DNA from: Cryptomeria japonica | Lineage: Eukaryota; Streptophyta; Pinopsida; Cupressales; Cupressaceae | Direction of reading: 5' to 3' | Length of the DNA: 64,000 bases | NCBI RefSeq assembly: GCF_030272615.1 | Contig: NC_081405.1 | Span: 159,856,317 to 159,920,316 of the forward strand | Part shown: piece after piece, positions 23,662-35,271 of the stretch | Layout of the letters: each line of letters begins with the position of its first letter | How positions within the stretch are numbered: the stretch's first letter is position 1 | Position numbers and translations under genes: made by a program | Notes under the pieces: generated by a model | What the model was told of the DNA's origin: nothing | The model's input: only the letters and a program-made list of their open reading frames with translations | Databases searched by the model: none

Positions 23662-24425
23662 ACCCTCAATAATAGGAACAAACCCTAATATGGGTACAGT
23701 CATAACTATGGGATTTTCTTAGTTTTATGTTAGTATATTTAAATTTGACTGGAGACAGTATGATAAGTTGATTATGGATAGTGGTGATAGTGTTGATTTC
23801 ATGTTCTAGGTTACCAACCCCATAATCTGGTGTTGTGCTTCTCCTTAGGATTGAAGGTAGTAATAAAAAATAATAACAATCTCCATGATCATGATGTAAT
23901 TACTAAATTTAACACTACACTTTTTTTATTCTTGAATGTTGAATCAAATAAATTATTACTAATGCAACCTTATTCTTGAACACTGAAAAATAGTGGTACG
24001 TTAAGCTATTAACTTGTAAATAGAAATTTTAAAAATGCAGTTTCCTATCAATATTAAATGACATTGGCAAAAACATAAAATATCATCAACCACATTTAGG
24101 ATTTTTTAATATGAATGATGAAATGCATTATGCAATAAAAGTTTAATAAATACCTAGTAACTGCTAGTGTTGAATCTCTTAAACTTGCCAAATCATTTTT
24201 TCATCCTAATCATCAAATGGAGAGATTCCTTAATTATTGTATGTGTTTTGTTCACTATGCATACCTTTTCTTAACTGCATCTCAATACTACTAGTACAAG
24301 TGTCATTGGCATTCATTTTGTCACTATCAATTGTCCCATTTTGGTCTGTAGTGTCTCCCAACCCTCTTCTTTTTGTTTTGGACTTCCAGATTCCAAGTAC
24401 CCTTTCATAAGGAAAACTTCGGACA
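23662..24425. other. Non-coding stretch, nothing recognised
   Basis: AT-rich sequence between the copia element and the hAT pseudogene. No ORF or repeat that I recognise; the last ~100 bp may be the 3' flank of the hAT gene. Confidence 0.3.
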
Positions 24426-25060
24426 TCATATCTCGATGTATATAGTCATAAGAAAGTTTCCAATTTCTTGTCTATTTTTTTTCCTTATCTTTGATTTTAA
24501 GAACCCTAAAGCACGGAAAACTCTCTCATCCTCCACTGAATCCAATATCATGTTTTGACATAAATCAACAAGTTTGAGAAATTCTGATAATGAATTAGCC
24601 AATTTTGGGCTATGACCTATCTTTGTCCAAACCTTTGTTACCAATCTCTCTTCCAAGGGGTTCTCTACTTTTTTTGAATCTTCAAAATGATGCCTCGTAG
24701 TTAATGCAAAATGGGTTGATTTCTCTCTAAGAATTGTTTCATTTAAAATTTCTTCTATAGTTTGTCCATTGATTTCTACAGATTTGCAAAAATGGTTTAT
24801 CAAAGTCATTATCCTCTGACGATAATTAGCTACATTGTTGAGTTCCCAATATTGAGGAAACACAATAGACATGGCTTCAAGTAACTCATCACAAGGAAAT
24901 CATTTTCTAATTCATGAGGAAATAGAAGAGGCGATTTTATTCAGACTAGCGGTCACAGAATCAACAATCTTGCTAAAATATTCCCTTGTGACACTTACTT
25001 TCCTAGTTTTGTGATCGTGGCAAGGTGGTGCATTGGTATCTCAAATCCACGTACACTGAC
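24426..25060 (-). pseudogene. hAT transposase, C-terminal part (degraded)
   Basis: Minus-strand ORF 24872-24426 (148 codons) starts in MSIVFPQYWELNN and ends in the hAT dimerisation region: DSVEDERVFRALGFLKSKIR followed by K-N-R..I-NFLMT, matching the hAT pattern 'ER.FS.L..IK..LR.R'. Upstream, 25060-24880 still reads as coding in parts (RKVSVTREYFSKIVDS) with stops. An LTR-like block at about 25070-26375 separates it from the N-terminal part. No intact frame spans the gene, so it is dead. Confidence 0.65.
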
Positions 25061-25069
25061 ACATAACTT

Positions 25070-26375
25070 TGTTGGACATTATTGTTGCTAGGATATGTTG
25101 TTGTCATTGATGTTAGCATATTCCTGTGATTTATTGTTCTGATGATTGCGGATTAGTTTATTGGGATTATGGTTTAATGTATGGAGTATTTCTAGTGTCA
25201 TTATATCTTTTTTTATTGGTTTTAGTGATCTGGGAAGCCTAATTGATCATATCATATGATCCAGTTTGCAGTTTACTTTTTTTATCAGTGCTTTGCAGAG
25301 TTCAGTATTTCCTCCAATATATTTCGGTGTGATCAGATCCTAAGTTGATATTTTCAAAGATTGTTTGGGATGATCTTGTGTATCTTCATTTCAGATGGTT
25401 TGTGGTTTGGTTCTCTGCAAGTTATCTTTCTTCGTGATAGTTGTTATTGTTTGAGTATTCTTGAGGTTCAAATGTTGATCGATGAAGATTTGATAAGTGG
25501 TGTTGCTGCAACTATTACTGATGATTCTAATGTTCTTGTTGGTGTTTTCTAATTGTGTCATATTTGTTTTGATTATTTGCATTGATCATTGTGCGAGTTT
25601 TTGGTGATTTTTCTAAACTGGTGATGTTTTTCATGTTGTGTGGTTTTCCTGGTGGTGTAGCGTGTTGCGGTTGATCTTGGCATGATTATCGAAGATGGTC
25701 ATTTAAAGATGTGTTTTGGGTGCATGTTATGTCATGTATATCATTATATTCATCTGGTGGTCGATCTTTGTATCATGTGATGTAATTCTGTAATTGTGAG
25801 TTGAGGGTTTAGCCGACCTTGTTGTCAAGGTTGATGAATGGTATAAATAGGTGGTTTAGTCATGTAATTTGGATGTTGATGCAGTGTCTGCATTATCAGA
25901 GAGTGGTATATGTGGTGCTTAAGCAAATTTATCTTTATGTGGAGATTGGTGTTGCAGAGAAGACATATGTGCTTAACCGGAACTGTCATCAGGCATTTGG
26001 AGATGTTATTCTTGTAGTTCATTTCTTTCAGATTGTAGTTTGAATCTTGTTGTAAGTCCGTGATACTTCCCTGAGGGTTGTAGCCTTCTGGGTTATTATA
26101 TTTTGAGCAGTGGGCTCTAGGAAGTGTGCCTGAATGTTGGTGCATTCCCCATTGTAACATTTCACATACTACTGCAGAGTATCATCTTATTGTGGGTAGG
26201 TTCCCACTCTGGTTTTTCCCTTAACCGGGTTTTCCAAGTCAAAATCTTGGTGTTTTGTGTTGTGTTATCAATTTTCTTATCTTTGTTGTTGTTGCAGTTT
26301 ATTGGTTTTGTATTTGTGGTTAAGTTTCTAGATACGGTGAAAACTTATTCACCCCCCCCCCTCTCAGTTTTCCTT
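25070..26375 (+). repeat. LTR-like block splitting the hAT pseudogene
   Basis: The block ends in TTATTCACC, a long C-run, CTCTCAG and TTCA, like the ends of the copia-type LTRs at 41568 and 48233, and contains 'cttaaccgggttttcc' and a Val/Phe-rich pseudo-coding stretch. It lies exactly between two parts of a hAT transposase. I infer a solo LTR. I could not fix its start (TGTTGGAC at 25070 or TGTTGTTG at 25092) or find a clean target duplication. Confidence 0.5.
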
Positions 26376-26379
26376 CATT

Positions 26380-27651
26380 GTTGTTGCCAATAAACTCCCC
26401 ATTTGTATTAAACTGAAAGAAAATTGTTAGGATTGTTCAAATCTGTCAATGTATGCCAGCTAGCAAATTTTACATCTACAAATGTTTGTTTTGAGTGATA
26501 GAGATTATTGAGGGTCATGCATGTCATTTTACGTAGCTTAGCATATTCTGCAATAAACATGGCTCTTTCTTGGGCTTTTTTCACAAGAAGGTTCATTTCC
26601 TCTAGCATGGGGAGAAGGCCTACTAAAGTTAAGATTATCTCTATATCACTTAATCTGTGAAGCAAGTCAGGAGCTTTGTCCACTGTGTGGCGATGTTTGT
26701 ACATTAATCCAATAAAGGATCGATATTTTGAATAAAATTGATGTGTTGGACCATGCAAGGAGATCCATATGGTATCAACATCCTTAAGAAGCCTGTTCCC
26801 ATCGGTTATTCGATCGGTAAAATTTTGGAATTCCAAAAACCATTTGGGACTTCGATAGAACAATGAGTAGATCTCTCTGACTAAATCTTCAACATTTGCT
26901 ACTAGAGGATACTTGTTCACAATTTTAAAAGCTAGATTCATTTTGTGGTCCATGCAAAGAATGGCAGTCATGTAGGGTGAACAAGAAGTTTATAGCTTTA
27001 GGCAAAGATCGTTCCTATGACCTTGCAAAACTAAAGCACCATCCACTTCTACACATACCATTTTTTTTTCAATTGTCAAGTCATCCATACCTCCATATTC
27101 AATTAAAAAATTCTTAACTAGTTGAAATAGAATTTTTGTTCTTGAACTCTCCTTCATTTTAGAAACACATAGTAGTTCAGGTTGGCTGACACGATTCTAT
27201 ATAGTATAAACATGCATACATACCCAATACATATTATCTATTGCCATAACTTCATCCAAAGACAATGCAATAAAGTTTGACTCTCTCATTTTTTCTGTTA
27301 TATCTTGTTTCTCAACATTAGCAAGACAACTTGCATATTTCCATCCACTATTCAATAACCAATGAGTGTTAGGAAAGTTAGTAGCAGCCAAAAAGTATAA
27401 TTTAAAGTACTAATTTCTGAGTAGTCTATCATAGGATGCCCTCTAGTCAAAATATAAAAAACAATACTTAACTAAACAGTTTTTTCCAGTTGTTCTACTC
27501 CCATTGCCTTTCCAAAAATAGCTTCAAGAGAACCTCCACATTCAGTGATCTTTGCATGTCTCTTCAAATGTGCATCATACTCTAAGGCACACTTAACATA
27601 CCGACATTGCTCCTTTGTTTTCCATCTTATCATTGATTTTTCAATTCCATC
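26380..27651 (-). pseudogene. hAT transposase, N-terminal and central part (degraded)
   Basis: Minus strand. From 27651: ECGGSLEAIFGKAMG with Cys-His spacing like a zinc finger; 27391-27197: SNFIALSLDEVMAID (first catalytic Asp region of hAT); then about 27080: CVEVDGALVLQGHRN (second Asp region, usual form 'SDGA..M.G..NG'); then 26971-26408 (187 codons): DHKMNLAFKIV, DVDTIWISLHGP, SDIEIILTLVGLLPMLEEMN, all in hAT order. The closest resemblance is to ZNF862-like hAT proteins, from memory. Stops and frame shifts are present. The 5' end is cut off by the old gypsy element at 27652, so the missing N-terminus should lie beyond the right edge of the window. Confidence 0.7.
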
Positions 27652-28711
27652 TATAGACTTTCGTATATCGTGCCCCTTTTAGTGAGTTTGTTTTAATTTT
27701 CCCCTAGTTGAATTTCTATTTTTGCTTCCTCGCATCTTCCATGGGGTGGCATGGCTTGTGTTGTCCAAGATCTCTTTTTCCCACTGCCAAGAAGTTGAGA
27801 GATGTTGACGCATGTCAAGTTGCCTTGTTTCTCTCTGTTTGTGGGCTCATGTCTCTAAAAGGTGTTTGCATTCATGTCGCATGGGAGATCCTCTTGAGGC
27901 GTCTTAGTGGGGGTTTTGTTGCCAACAGCATGCATTGAGTAACAGTTGCAAGTTCTTCCATTTTGATTCATTGTTAGTAGATTTGGTGGCAGTTGTGCTA
28001 GAGGTTGAAGTTGTCTTAATCCAGCTTCTGATTGGGCTTTTTGTGGTTACTAACGGCACTACCAGCGGTGCTTTTGGTTTTGGTTTTCTCTCTATTTTCA
28101 CCACCAAGATGTTGGTTCCTTTTTATTTTAACTAATATTTTTTCCTCTTGTAGGGGTTCAGAATTTTGAGAAGAATTATAGACAATTGTTGTGGAATTAC
28201 GCCTTTAATTTATAATTGTGCTTCTCAGACTATGATAATCAAATTGTGCCTTCAACCTTTATGATCACTATATTTCAGTGTGCAAGGATATCTTTCTGTG
28301 CATTTTTTAATTTTGTGTAACTTCGTGAATATATGTTGTAAGACTGCAAATTAAATTGTCTTTTAAAATTGTTATCTAGTGGATGGATGGCATATGTTTC
28401 TTTATGTTGAATGGGTTGTTGTTTATTTTTCATATTGATTTTTTGGGCATGTAGATTGTTGAATGGGCCTTAGAGATGCACGTATGTGAACTTTTATGTG
28501 TGCTAGTAGTATTGTAAAATCATCTCAATGCATCGCTATAGAATAGTTTTTCTTTAAGTTTTCCTTCTTCCCCTTTTCTCCCCTCATGTATGAAGATTCG
28601 GCTTCTAAAATCCTGGAGGTCACTCAGTGAACACGTGCAGGTCCCCCATCACTGAGTTTCCCATAAGGTTGTATTCATAAAATAAATTTTATCGATCAAT
28701 AGTTCTTTTTA
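27652..28711 (+). repeat. 5' LTR of the old gypsy element
   Basis: About 1.06 kb. It aligns with 62956-64000 from 'tagactttcgt' onward, including 'ttttgagaagaattatagac' and 'ttcagtgtgcaagga'. It begins TA where the other copy has TG. A ~90-bp segment present at about 63208-63300 is missing here near 27905. The exact 3' end is uncertain because no clean CA precedes the primer-like site. Confidence 0.7.
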
Positions 28712-28730
28712 TGGCACGCTCGGTGGAACC
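28712..28730 (+). promoter_or_regulatory. Probable primer binding site of the old gypsy element
   Basis: TGGCACGCTCGGTGGAACC begins with the required TGG, lies at the LTR-internal border and precedes the gag region. I cannot assign the tRNA with certainty. Confidence 0.5.
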
Positions 28731-28857
28731 ATTTTTTGCTTACTTTGTTTAAAGAGGGTGTATAAGCCATAGACCAGTTACCAGGAGTCAAACCACAGCA
28801 AATTCGAGTTTATTGCTACCACCCCTAGTTGTGATCCAAGCAGTATAAGAAGTTGGA

Positions 28858-29606
28858 GTGCAAATCCCTATTCAGGCAGCCCACGTCCCAATGGTAGCCC
28901 AACCTCTGAGAAATTTTGTCACTTGGAATAGCAGGAGTCCTCTTATCACACCTATCTCCTCTACTCAATGGGATGTTATCCCCACATTTGCATTAAAATC
29001 TCTACCAAAATTCACCAAAGATGATTCTAAGACCCTGGAGGAAATTTTAGAGGATGTGGCCGATGTGTGCACTATACATAATGTCACACAGCAAAATATA
29101 ACATTAAGATTGCTCACAACTTCTTTCAAGAGAAAAGCCCATGATTGGTATAGATCCCTCATGCCAAATTCAATAGGAAGTTGGGTCCAACTGGGAGATT
29201 GTTTCTTCAAATGATTTACTGAAAAGGGTGATAGATCTTCCCTGATGTAGGAGTTGATCATGATAAGAAGGGCCCCCCAAGAAGCTATGATAGATTTTAA
29301 TACCAGATTCTAGAAGACATGACAAAGAATACCTATATATGTTCGTCCCCCTGCGGACATGGCTTTCGTATTCTACTTGAAAGATTTCAATTCTGACACA
29401 TCTGTTATGATCCAATCTTTGGGAGGTAACACTCTTCCAATTTCTTATGAGCTAGCTACTCAGGCAGAGAACAACTTAATTGATGTAGGGAATCTCCCAC
29501 CAAGACTGCCAATCCCCATCTTTCCTAACCTATCAAGCCAAATACCTGAATCGTCACCTTCAAGCACATCCACACCTCGATCTATGTATATTTATCCTAA
29601 TGCTTA
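28858..29606 (+). pseudogene. Gag, capsid part (degraded)
   Basis: Frame 1 runs from about 28858 to 29606 with in-frame stops near 29212, 29248, 29311 and 29320. Residues include ILEDVADVCTIHNVTQQ, FKRKAHDWYRSLMPNSIGSW and FYLKDFNSDTSVMIQSL, the usual 'A..WY..L...SI.SW..L...F' core of the retrotransposon gag (capsid) family. The protein would form the virus-like particle around the element's RNA. No initiation codon is certain; an in-frame stop lies shortly before 28858. Confidence 0.72.
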
Positions 29607-30591
29607 GTAGACAAGCACTCTTGCTCCCTCTACTCTAGTTGTAGAGGTGAGGTTAATGATATAAAAAATTTGCTTAGAACCTTTTCAAATGAGATCATCA
29701 ACCTTAAGAGGCAACAAGAAGCACCTTCTCACTGCCCTTTTCAAAATTACCAAAGCGTGAGACCCCCTTACCAGCAAAACCAATATCAAAGTGGTGCAAA
29801 AGCTAATCAAACTCATTCAAACAACCAACTTGTACCTATGCCTACCCCTTTGCAAATTGTACCCCCCAATAACAATAAAGAATTGATGGTTGGCCAAAAT
29901 AACTTTACGGACGACACCAATTCATGGTGCCTCCCTTGCAACGCTGCTCATATGCCATGAAATTGTCCAAGAGGAAACTTGCAACAAAAGGTGGATGAGA
30001 AAAGGATTTGGGGAATGGGTCCTCATGCTAGGGTCTATGCTTCTCCAGGTATGGATAATGCTTCACTGACCACCCAAATACATGGCATGTCCTCAGAGCA
30101 AGAAGTTAAGATCGCTCTAAATCATGCCCTCTTTTCATGGATGGAGGACGGGGAGACTGTCCTCACAAATGATGCTTCCACCTCATCTGCAAAGTATCGC
30201 AAGTGCAGTCTAATTATAACCTCCACTCCAACCGATGGTTTACCAGATAACCTATGATGCAGTAACCATAAGAAAATATAGAGAAGCCGACAGAACAGCC
30301 TTTTGTAGTCTCCAGTTCTCAAAAGGCAAAAGGTTTTATACCTTACAAGGCCAAATACTCCAAGGCTCCCATTCCTACAATCCTTGACATAGTGTAGCAG
30401 TTGAAGAAAGCTCCCATGAATGTATCCCTATGGGATATACTCACTATTCCTAAACAGAAAGACCGTTTACGGGAGGCACTCGGTGAAAATAAAAAGGTAT
30501 CCACTAAGTCAGCGACACAAGAACCGCACAAGAAGAGTGATGGACCTGTTTCAAGAAACCCAACAAAGGCCTTGAGGTCACTACTGACATG
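29607..30591 (+). pseudogene. Gag C-terminal and linker part with zinc-knuckle-like motif (degraded)
   Basis: Frame 0 pieces 29670-29960 and 29979-30257 are Gln/Asn/Pro-rich and hold WCLPCNAAHMP followed, one stop later, by NCPRGN: a CxxC..H....C arrangement like the nucleocapsid zinc knuckle. A second piece (30401-30592, other frame) is Lys/Ser-rich. The region links gag to protease and has at least two frame changes. Confidence 0.55.
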
Positions 30592-30983
30592 AAGGAAGGT
30601 AAGCCAAATCCCAATCCTTTCTTTTTGACTCTTATCCTTGGGGATAAGTTACTTCACAATTCCATGATTGATTCTGGTGCTAGTACATTTGTCATGCCCA
30701 AGCAAATAGCAAAATTCTTGAATTTAAAATATGAACTTGTAAGTAGGGGGTCATGCAATTAGATAGAAACAAAGTACAAACCATGGGCATTATAAAAATC
30801 CTTTCACTCACCTTATTCGCTTTCCCTAGCATCATAGTGACCCAAGAGGTAGCAGTTATTGGCATTCCCCCTATTTTTAGCCTTTGTTTGTCCTGAGATT
30901 TCACCACCAAGGTCAAGGGAAATCTCTACTTAGATTGGTCCCACCTTATCATTAGGACTAAGCATGGGTCTAAGTTAAAGATA
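30592..30983 (+). pseudogene. Aspartic protease (degraded)
   Basis: From about 30600 the frame reads PFFLTLILGDKLL and then MIDSGASTFVMPKQIAKFLN, with DSGAS coded at 30670-30684. This is the catalytic Asp-Ser-Gly of retroelement proteases, which cut the polyprotein. Stops follow near 30760 and the frame changes before 30984. Confidence 0.7.
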
Positions 30984-31787
30984 TTGTCTGAAAATATCCA
31001 TTCAGAGCACATAGCCAATGAAGCTATGATTAACTTTGAATTTGCCCACACGTCCATCTCTAGAAGTGAAATGAAATGTGTAGAGCTATTAGAAGATGAA
31101 GAAATAATTGGAGACCGATCTGCAGATCAAGAGGTTTTCTTGAATGAATTCATAGATGTGGATCTTTACGGGAGTTACCACGCCACCAGAATGGGAACGT
31201 ATGTGATTTTTAATAAAGACCAACCAATTCCTAAGGTGTCAAAGGACCTACAAGACAAAGAAAAAGAAAAAGAAGACCTAACTTCCAAACTCTCGACCCT
31301 CCACTTTAATGGGGATAGATGCAAGACCAGATCTAGAGTAGGCATTTGTCTCATTTTTCCTTTTGGAGGGAAGACCTTGAGGTCTTTCTGTCTTTAGTTT
31401 TCCTATTCCAACAATGAGGTCGAGTATGAAGGTTTGGTTCATGGGTTGAGCCTTGCAGAACACCTTGGGGTCAAAGAGCTAAGAGTTTTGGGGGATTCAC
31501 AATTAGTCATTCATCAAGTCCGAGGAATATCAGTTGCAAAGCATGTCCGCATGTGTTCATACCACCATAGAGTTTAGGACCTGATTGAGAGATTCAAAGC
31601 TTTTAATATTCAAAGGATTCCTAGGAAGAAAAACAAATCCGCTAACCACATCGCCATGATAAGATCATAGTTAGATCCCACATCAAAATTATTAGAAAAC
31701 TAACATTCAGTCTGAGTAGTCATCAGACCTGTTATACCAGACAACGATACCCATTGGCAAGTTTTTGAAAGTGATGGGCATATAGCC
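30984..31787 (+). pseudogene. Archaeal-type RNase H located before RT (degraded)
   Basis: One frame (frame 0) stays in register from 30984 through 32159. After a Lys/Glu-rich linker it reads LSTLHFNGDRCKTRSRVGI, then SYSNNEVEYEGLVHGLSLAE, LRVLGDSQLVIHQVRG and NIQRIPRKKNKSANHIAMI. This is the order of the second RNase H of plant Tat elements (FDG..., NN.AEYE.L..GL, GDS.LV..Q, N..AD.LA). Glu (31419 region) and the central Asp (GDS) are kept; the first and last catalytic Asp are Asn here. In-frame TAG codons lie at 31395 and near 31575. In the Tat elements I know, this domain follows the RT-linked RNase H; here it precedes RT. Confidence 0.72.
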
Positions 31788-33375
31788 ATGTTCATCCAAC
31801 AATTCAGGGAGTTTGCGGATCAATTGCAACCTAAGGTGTCTGAGGCATATGGCGACCAAGTGATCCAACTGAAAAACAAACAAACTTCTACTCTTGAGAA
31901 ACTTTTTTATTATGAAGATTCTAGGAATGACAAGAGGAAGTTCACAGCAGATAAAGGGGATTACACGGAGCTCGAAGTTGAGGGTGGCCAGAACTTCAAA
32001 GTAGGGAAAGATGTTCTTCGATGTGATAGAGAAAGGCTCATCCATTTTTGTGATGAATATGTCATGGTGATTGCATGGTCATATGATGATCTGAAGGGCT
32101 ACAATTCGAAAGTAATCCAGCATACAATCGAATTGGAAGAAGGAAAAAAGCTTGTCTAGCAAAAGCAACGTCCAATCGACCTCAAGATTGAATCCCTAAT
32201 GTTGCAAGAGTTGCGGAAGCTAATTGATTCTAGGATTATATATCCAATTAGCACAACACCTGGGTCTCCAACTTGGTGCTAGTCTAGAAGAAGAATGGGG
32301 ACATCCGCCTTTGTGTAGACTTCCAAGACCTAAACAGATCTTCCCTGAAGGATCATTACCCATTACCTCCGATGGAGAAAATTTGCATACAGTGGATGGG
32401 TTTGAAATGTTCTCCATGCTTGATGGTTTCTCCGGTCATAATCAAATCCTCGTCAAACCAGAGGACCAGCATAAAACCACATTCACCACCAAGTGGGGAA
32501 TGTTTGCCTATCAGAAGATGCCTTTCGGGTTATCTAATATTGGTGCTACTTTTCTGAGGGCCATGGATATACCCTTCTGGAAACTAATAAACAAGATAAT
32601 TTTGATTTACCTAGATGACTTAACTATGATTTCAAAACACAAAGAGGATCACTTTAATCATCTAGAACTGGTTTTCCAAAAATGCTTGGAATTTGGAATT
32701 TCCTTGAACCCCAAGAAATGCATCTTTGGGGTGCCTCAAGGGAAACTGCTAGGACATGTGGTATCCAAAGAAGGGGTGTCAATTGACCCCAATCATATCA
32801 AATCCATCAAAGAGTTTTCCTTTCCAGTAAATAAAAAGGGTGTCCAGTATTTTTGGGGGAAGATCAACTTCGTCAGCAAATTCATTTCGAATTTCGCTAG
32901 AATGGTAAGGCCTATCACCCTCATGCTTGAAAAAGATATGCATTTCAAATGGACTCTGGAGGCCAAGAGAGCATTTGAAAATATTAAAGAGGCTATCTCA
33001 TCCACTCTTGTTTTGGCTAATCCGAACATGTCCAAGGATTTTATAATATATGTTTATGCCAGCGATTTCAGCATAGTTGTTGTGTTAACCCACAAGGATG
33101 CAGAGTCTAAAGGTAAGCATCCATTTGCTTTCCATTCTAAAACATTGAAAGCATATGAAATCAAATATAATTTTGTGGAAAGACAAACCTTTGCCATTGT
33201 AAAAGGCCTGAAGAAGTTCAGGTATTTAATTATTTGTAACAAGACGACCATCTATGTGGCTCATCATATGGTCCGTGAGTACAGCATGGAAGGAGAAATC
33301 ATGGAAAAGAGAGTCAAATGGATCACTAAGATCCTCGAGTATGAAATTGATGTCAAGCCCATTAAGGTGATCTGA
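31788..33375 (+). pseudogene. Reverse transcriptase with linked RNase H (degraded)
   Basis: The RT entry region (VMVIAWSYDDLKGYNSKVI, then the helix before the palm) is in frame 0 up to about 32280; a frame change leads into the ORF 32224-33375. That ORF shows FSMLDGFSGHNQILVKPEDQ, FGLSNIGATFLRAMD and the catalytic YLDD (32609-32620), the thumb (SLNPKKCIFGVPQGKLLGHV), the connection, and the gypsy RNase H start (DFIIYVYASDFSIVVVLTH, PFAFHSKTLKAYEIKYNFVE). The core palm motif between LPRP and FPEG is damaged by the frame change. It copies element RNA into DNA in living relatives; this copy is dead. Confidence 0.85.
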
Positions 33376-33434
33376 GGATTGTGAGTACTTAGCTCAGGAA
33401 ACCTGAAGATCTGGGAGAGGCTTAAGACAAGATT

Positions 33435-34703
33435 GTGTTAATGCATACAGAGCCAGAGGAAAAGGATCGTAAATTTTTCATGCAAACCAGAGGTTTTCTT
33501 CCAAACCTCCCCACAGAGAAGAAGAGATTTTACAGGCTCCAGAATAGCGGCTATCGGTTGCTAGAAGGTGTCCTATTCAAAAGAAATTTTGACGGATTTT
33601 TACTCCATTGTGTGGACAAGCAGCAAGCCGAAAAAATCTTGCACGAGCTCCATAGCGGTCTTGCGGGAGGTCATTTCTCGGTCCTGACCATTGTTATGAA
33701 AATTATTCATGTAGGCTATTATTGGACCTCTTTATTCAAGGATGCACATGCTCTAATCTGGGGATGCAAAGAGTGGCAATTCTACATTGGAAAGCGTAAG
33801 AATGCAACCATGCCACTCAAGCCTATAGTAGTAGATGAGCCTTTCACTCAATGGGGGCTAGATTTTATAGAAATGATCAATCCGATATCCTTTACTAGTC
33901 ACAAATGGATTCTCACAGCCATGGATTATTTCACCTGTTGGACAGAGGCAGTGCCATTAAAAAATTCCATCGAAATTGAAATGTTGGGTTTCCTTGAGGA
34001 GCTAGTTACACAGTTTGGTCCGCCAAAGACCATCATATCAGACAATGCAAGAGCATTCACTAGATCCAGGGTCACCCAGTTTTCTCTAGATAATGGCATC
34101 TACTTAAAGACCTCCTCCAACTACTACCCACAAGGCAATGGTTTGGTCGATTCTACAAACAAGAACATGATCTGTCTTATCAAGAGAATTGGAGCGGAAC
34201 ATGAAACAAAATGGCATTTCCATTTGAAAAGCACACTTTGGGCGGACAAGGTCACCCCTAAGAAAGTGTTAAAGAACTCCTCATACAAGCTCGTATATGG
34301 GAAAGAGGTACATTTTCCAATTTCATTAGAGATTCCAACCCTCCAGCTCCTAAAATCCCTTGAGCTAGAGGAAAATGAGTCTATGGAGGTAAGGTTGGCA
34401 GAGCTCTTGGAGCTACAAGAAGAAAGAGAGGCAGGTTTCAAATCTCTCCAAAAATGCCAGAAAATTGTCAAGAAATGGTTTGACAAAAGGATCTTAGACC
34501 CTGGTTTTAAACAGGGAGACCTCGTCCTAAAATATAATGAACACGGTGCAAATTCGGGACACCACGCCAAATTCGACAGCTTGTGGGAGGGTTTGTTCTG
34601 CATTGTTGAATGCAAAGGCTTTAACACTTTCATGTTAGAGGACTTGCAAGGTGAGATTTTAGAGATCCCAGTCAATAGGATCAACCTCAACTATTTTCAT
34701 TAG
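33435..34703 (+). pseudogene. Integrase (long ORF, altered catalytic residues)
   Basis: A 422-codon ORF. The N-terminal zinc-binding segment reads HELHSGLAGGH..., then GCKEWQ where CxxC is expected, so the last Cys is Trp. The core has WGLDFIEM (first Asp), IISDNARAF (second Asp) and NGLVDSTNKN, where Asp stands in the place of the catalytic Glu (usual form GQAE.(S/T)NK). The C-terminal part has the usual FKQGDLVLKYNE and VNRINLNYFH end. The frame is long but the key changes make it probably inactive. The stop at 34701 is followed by non-coding sequence. Confidence 0.85.
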
Positions 34704-35271
34704 GCTTATCCTTGTTTTCATATGTAAATATTGTAGATAATTTTTCTTCCTATTTTTTGGAGTTCCTTTTGTCCTAGTCATTTTTCTTTAAGCTCTTAGT
34801 TATGAATTATTTTTGAACCCAAGAAAAGAAAAAGTAAGATTTAACAAAAATTTTGAGTCCAAGAAGCCATGTTAAGCAAAAAAACAAAATGTCTTTTATA
34901 TTATATGTATGGCTTCTTTACATATATACATTTCAAGAGGGTCTCCTAGGCCCTCATATCATTCAGAAAAAATGAAAAAAGAGAGAGAGAAAGGTTGTTG
35001 CGAAGAATTGTCTTGCTTAGTCATCATCTTCTTTGAGCTCATGTTCATCGAAGTTAGTGTCATCATCGTCATCATCATCATTGTCTTTATCCCCAAGATC
35101 AAAATCCGGATCTATCTAAATCAGAGAAGCACAGATGCACCTAGAGAATACAAGGATTCTCAGGGTCAGAATTATTGGGAAGATGTCGTCTTTGAAATCT
35201 AAGTACCATGCTACTCCAATCACCTCAATCAACATGTGTATATTCAGTAGAAAATCAGTTGCTCACCATGC
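34704..35271. other. Non-coding spacer after integrase
   Basis: A/T-rich with a GA run near 34980-34992 and a CAT-rich stretch near 35050-35085. No convincing gene; it separates the sense pol gene from a convergent antisense ORF. Confidence 0.35.

Noticed and set aside
27708-28135. Short plus and minus ORFs in 27.7-28.1 kb as genes
   Set aside because: They lie in the old 5' LTR and recur, altered, in the 3' LTR (63326-63532).
34124-34690. 188-codon minus-strand ORF
   Set aside because: Shadow of the integrase ORF, which has clear motifs on the plus strand.
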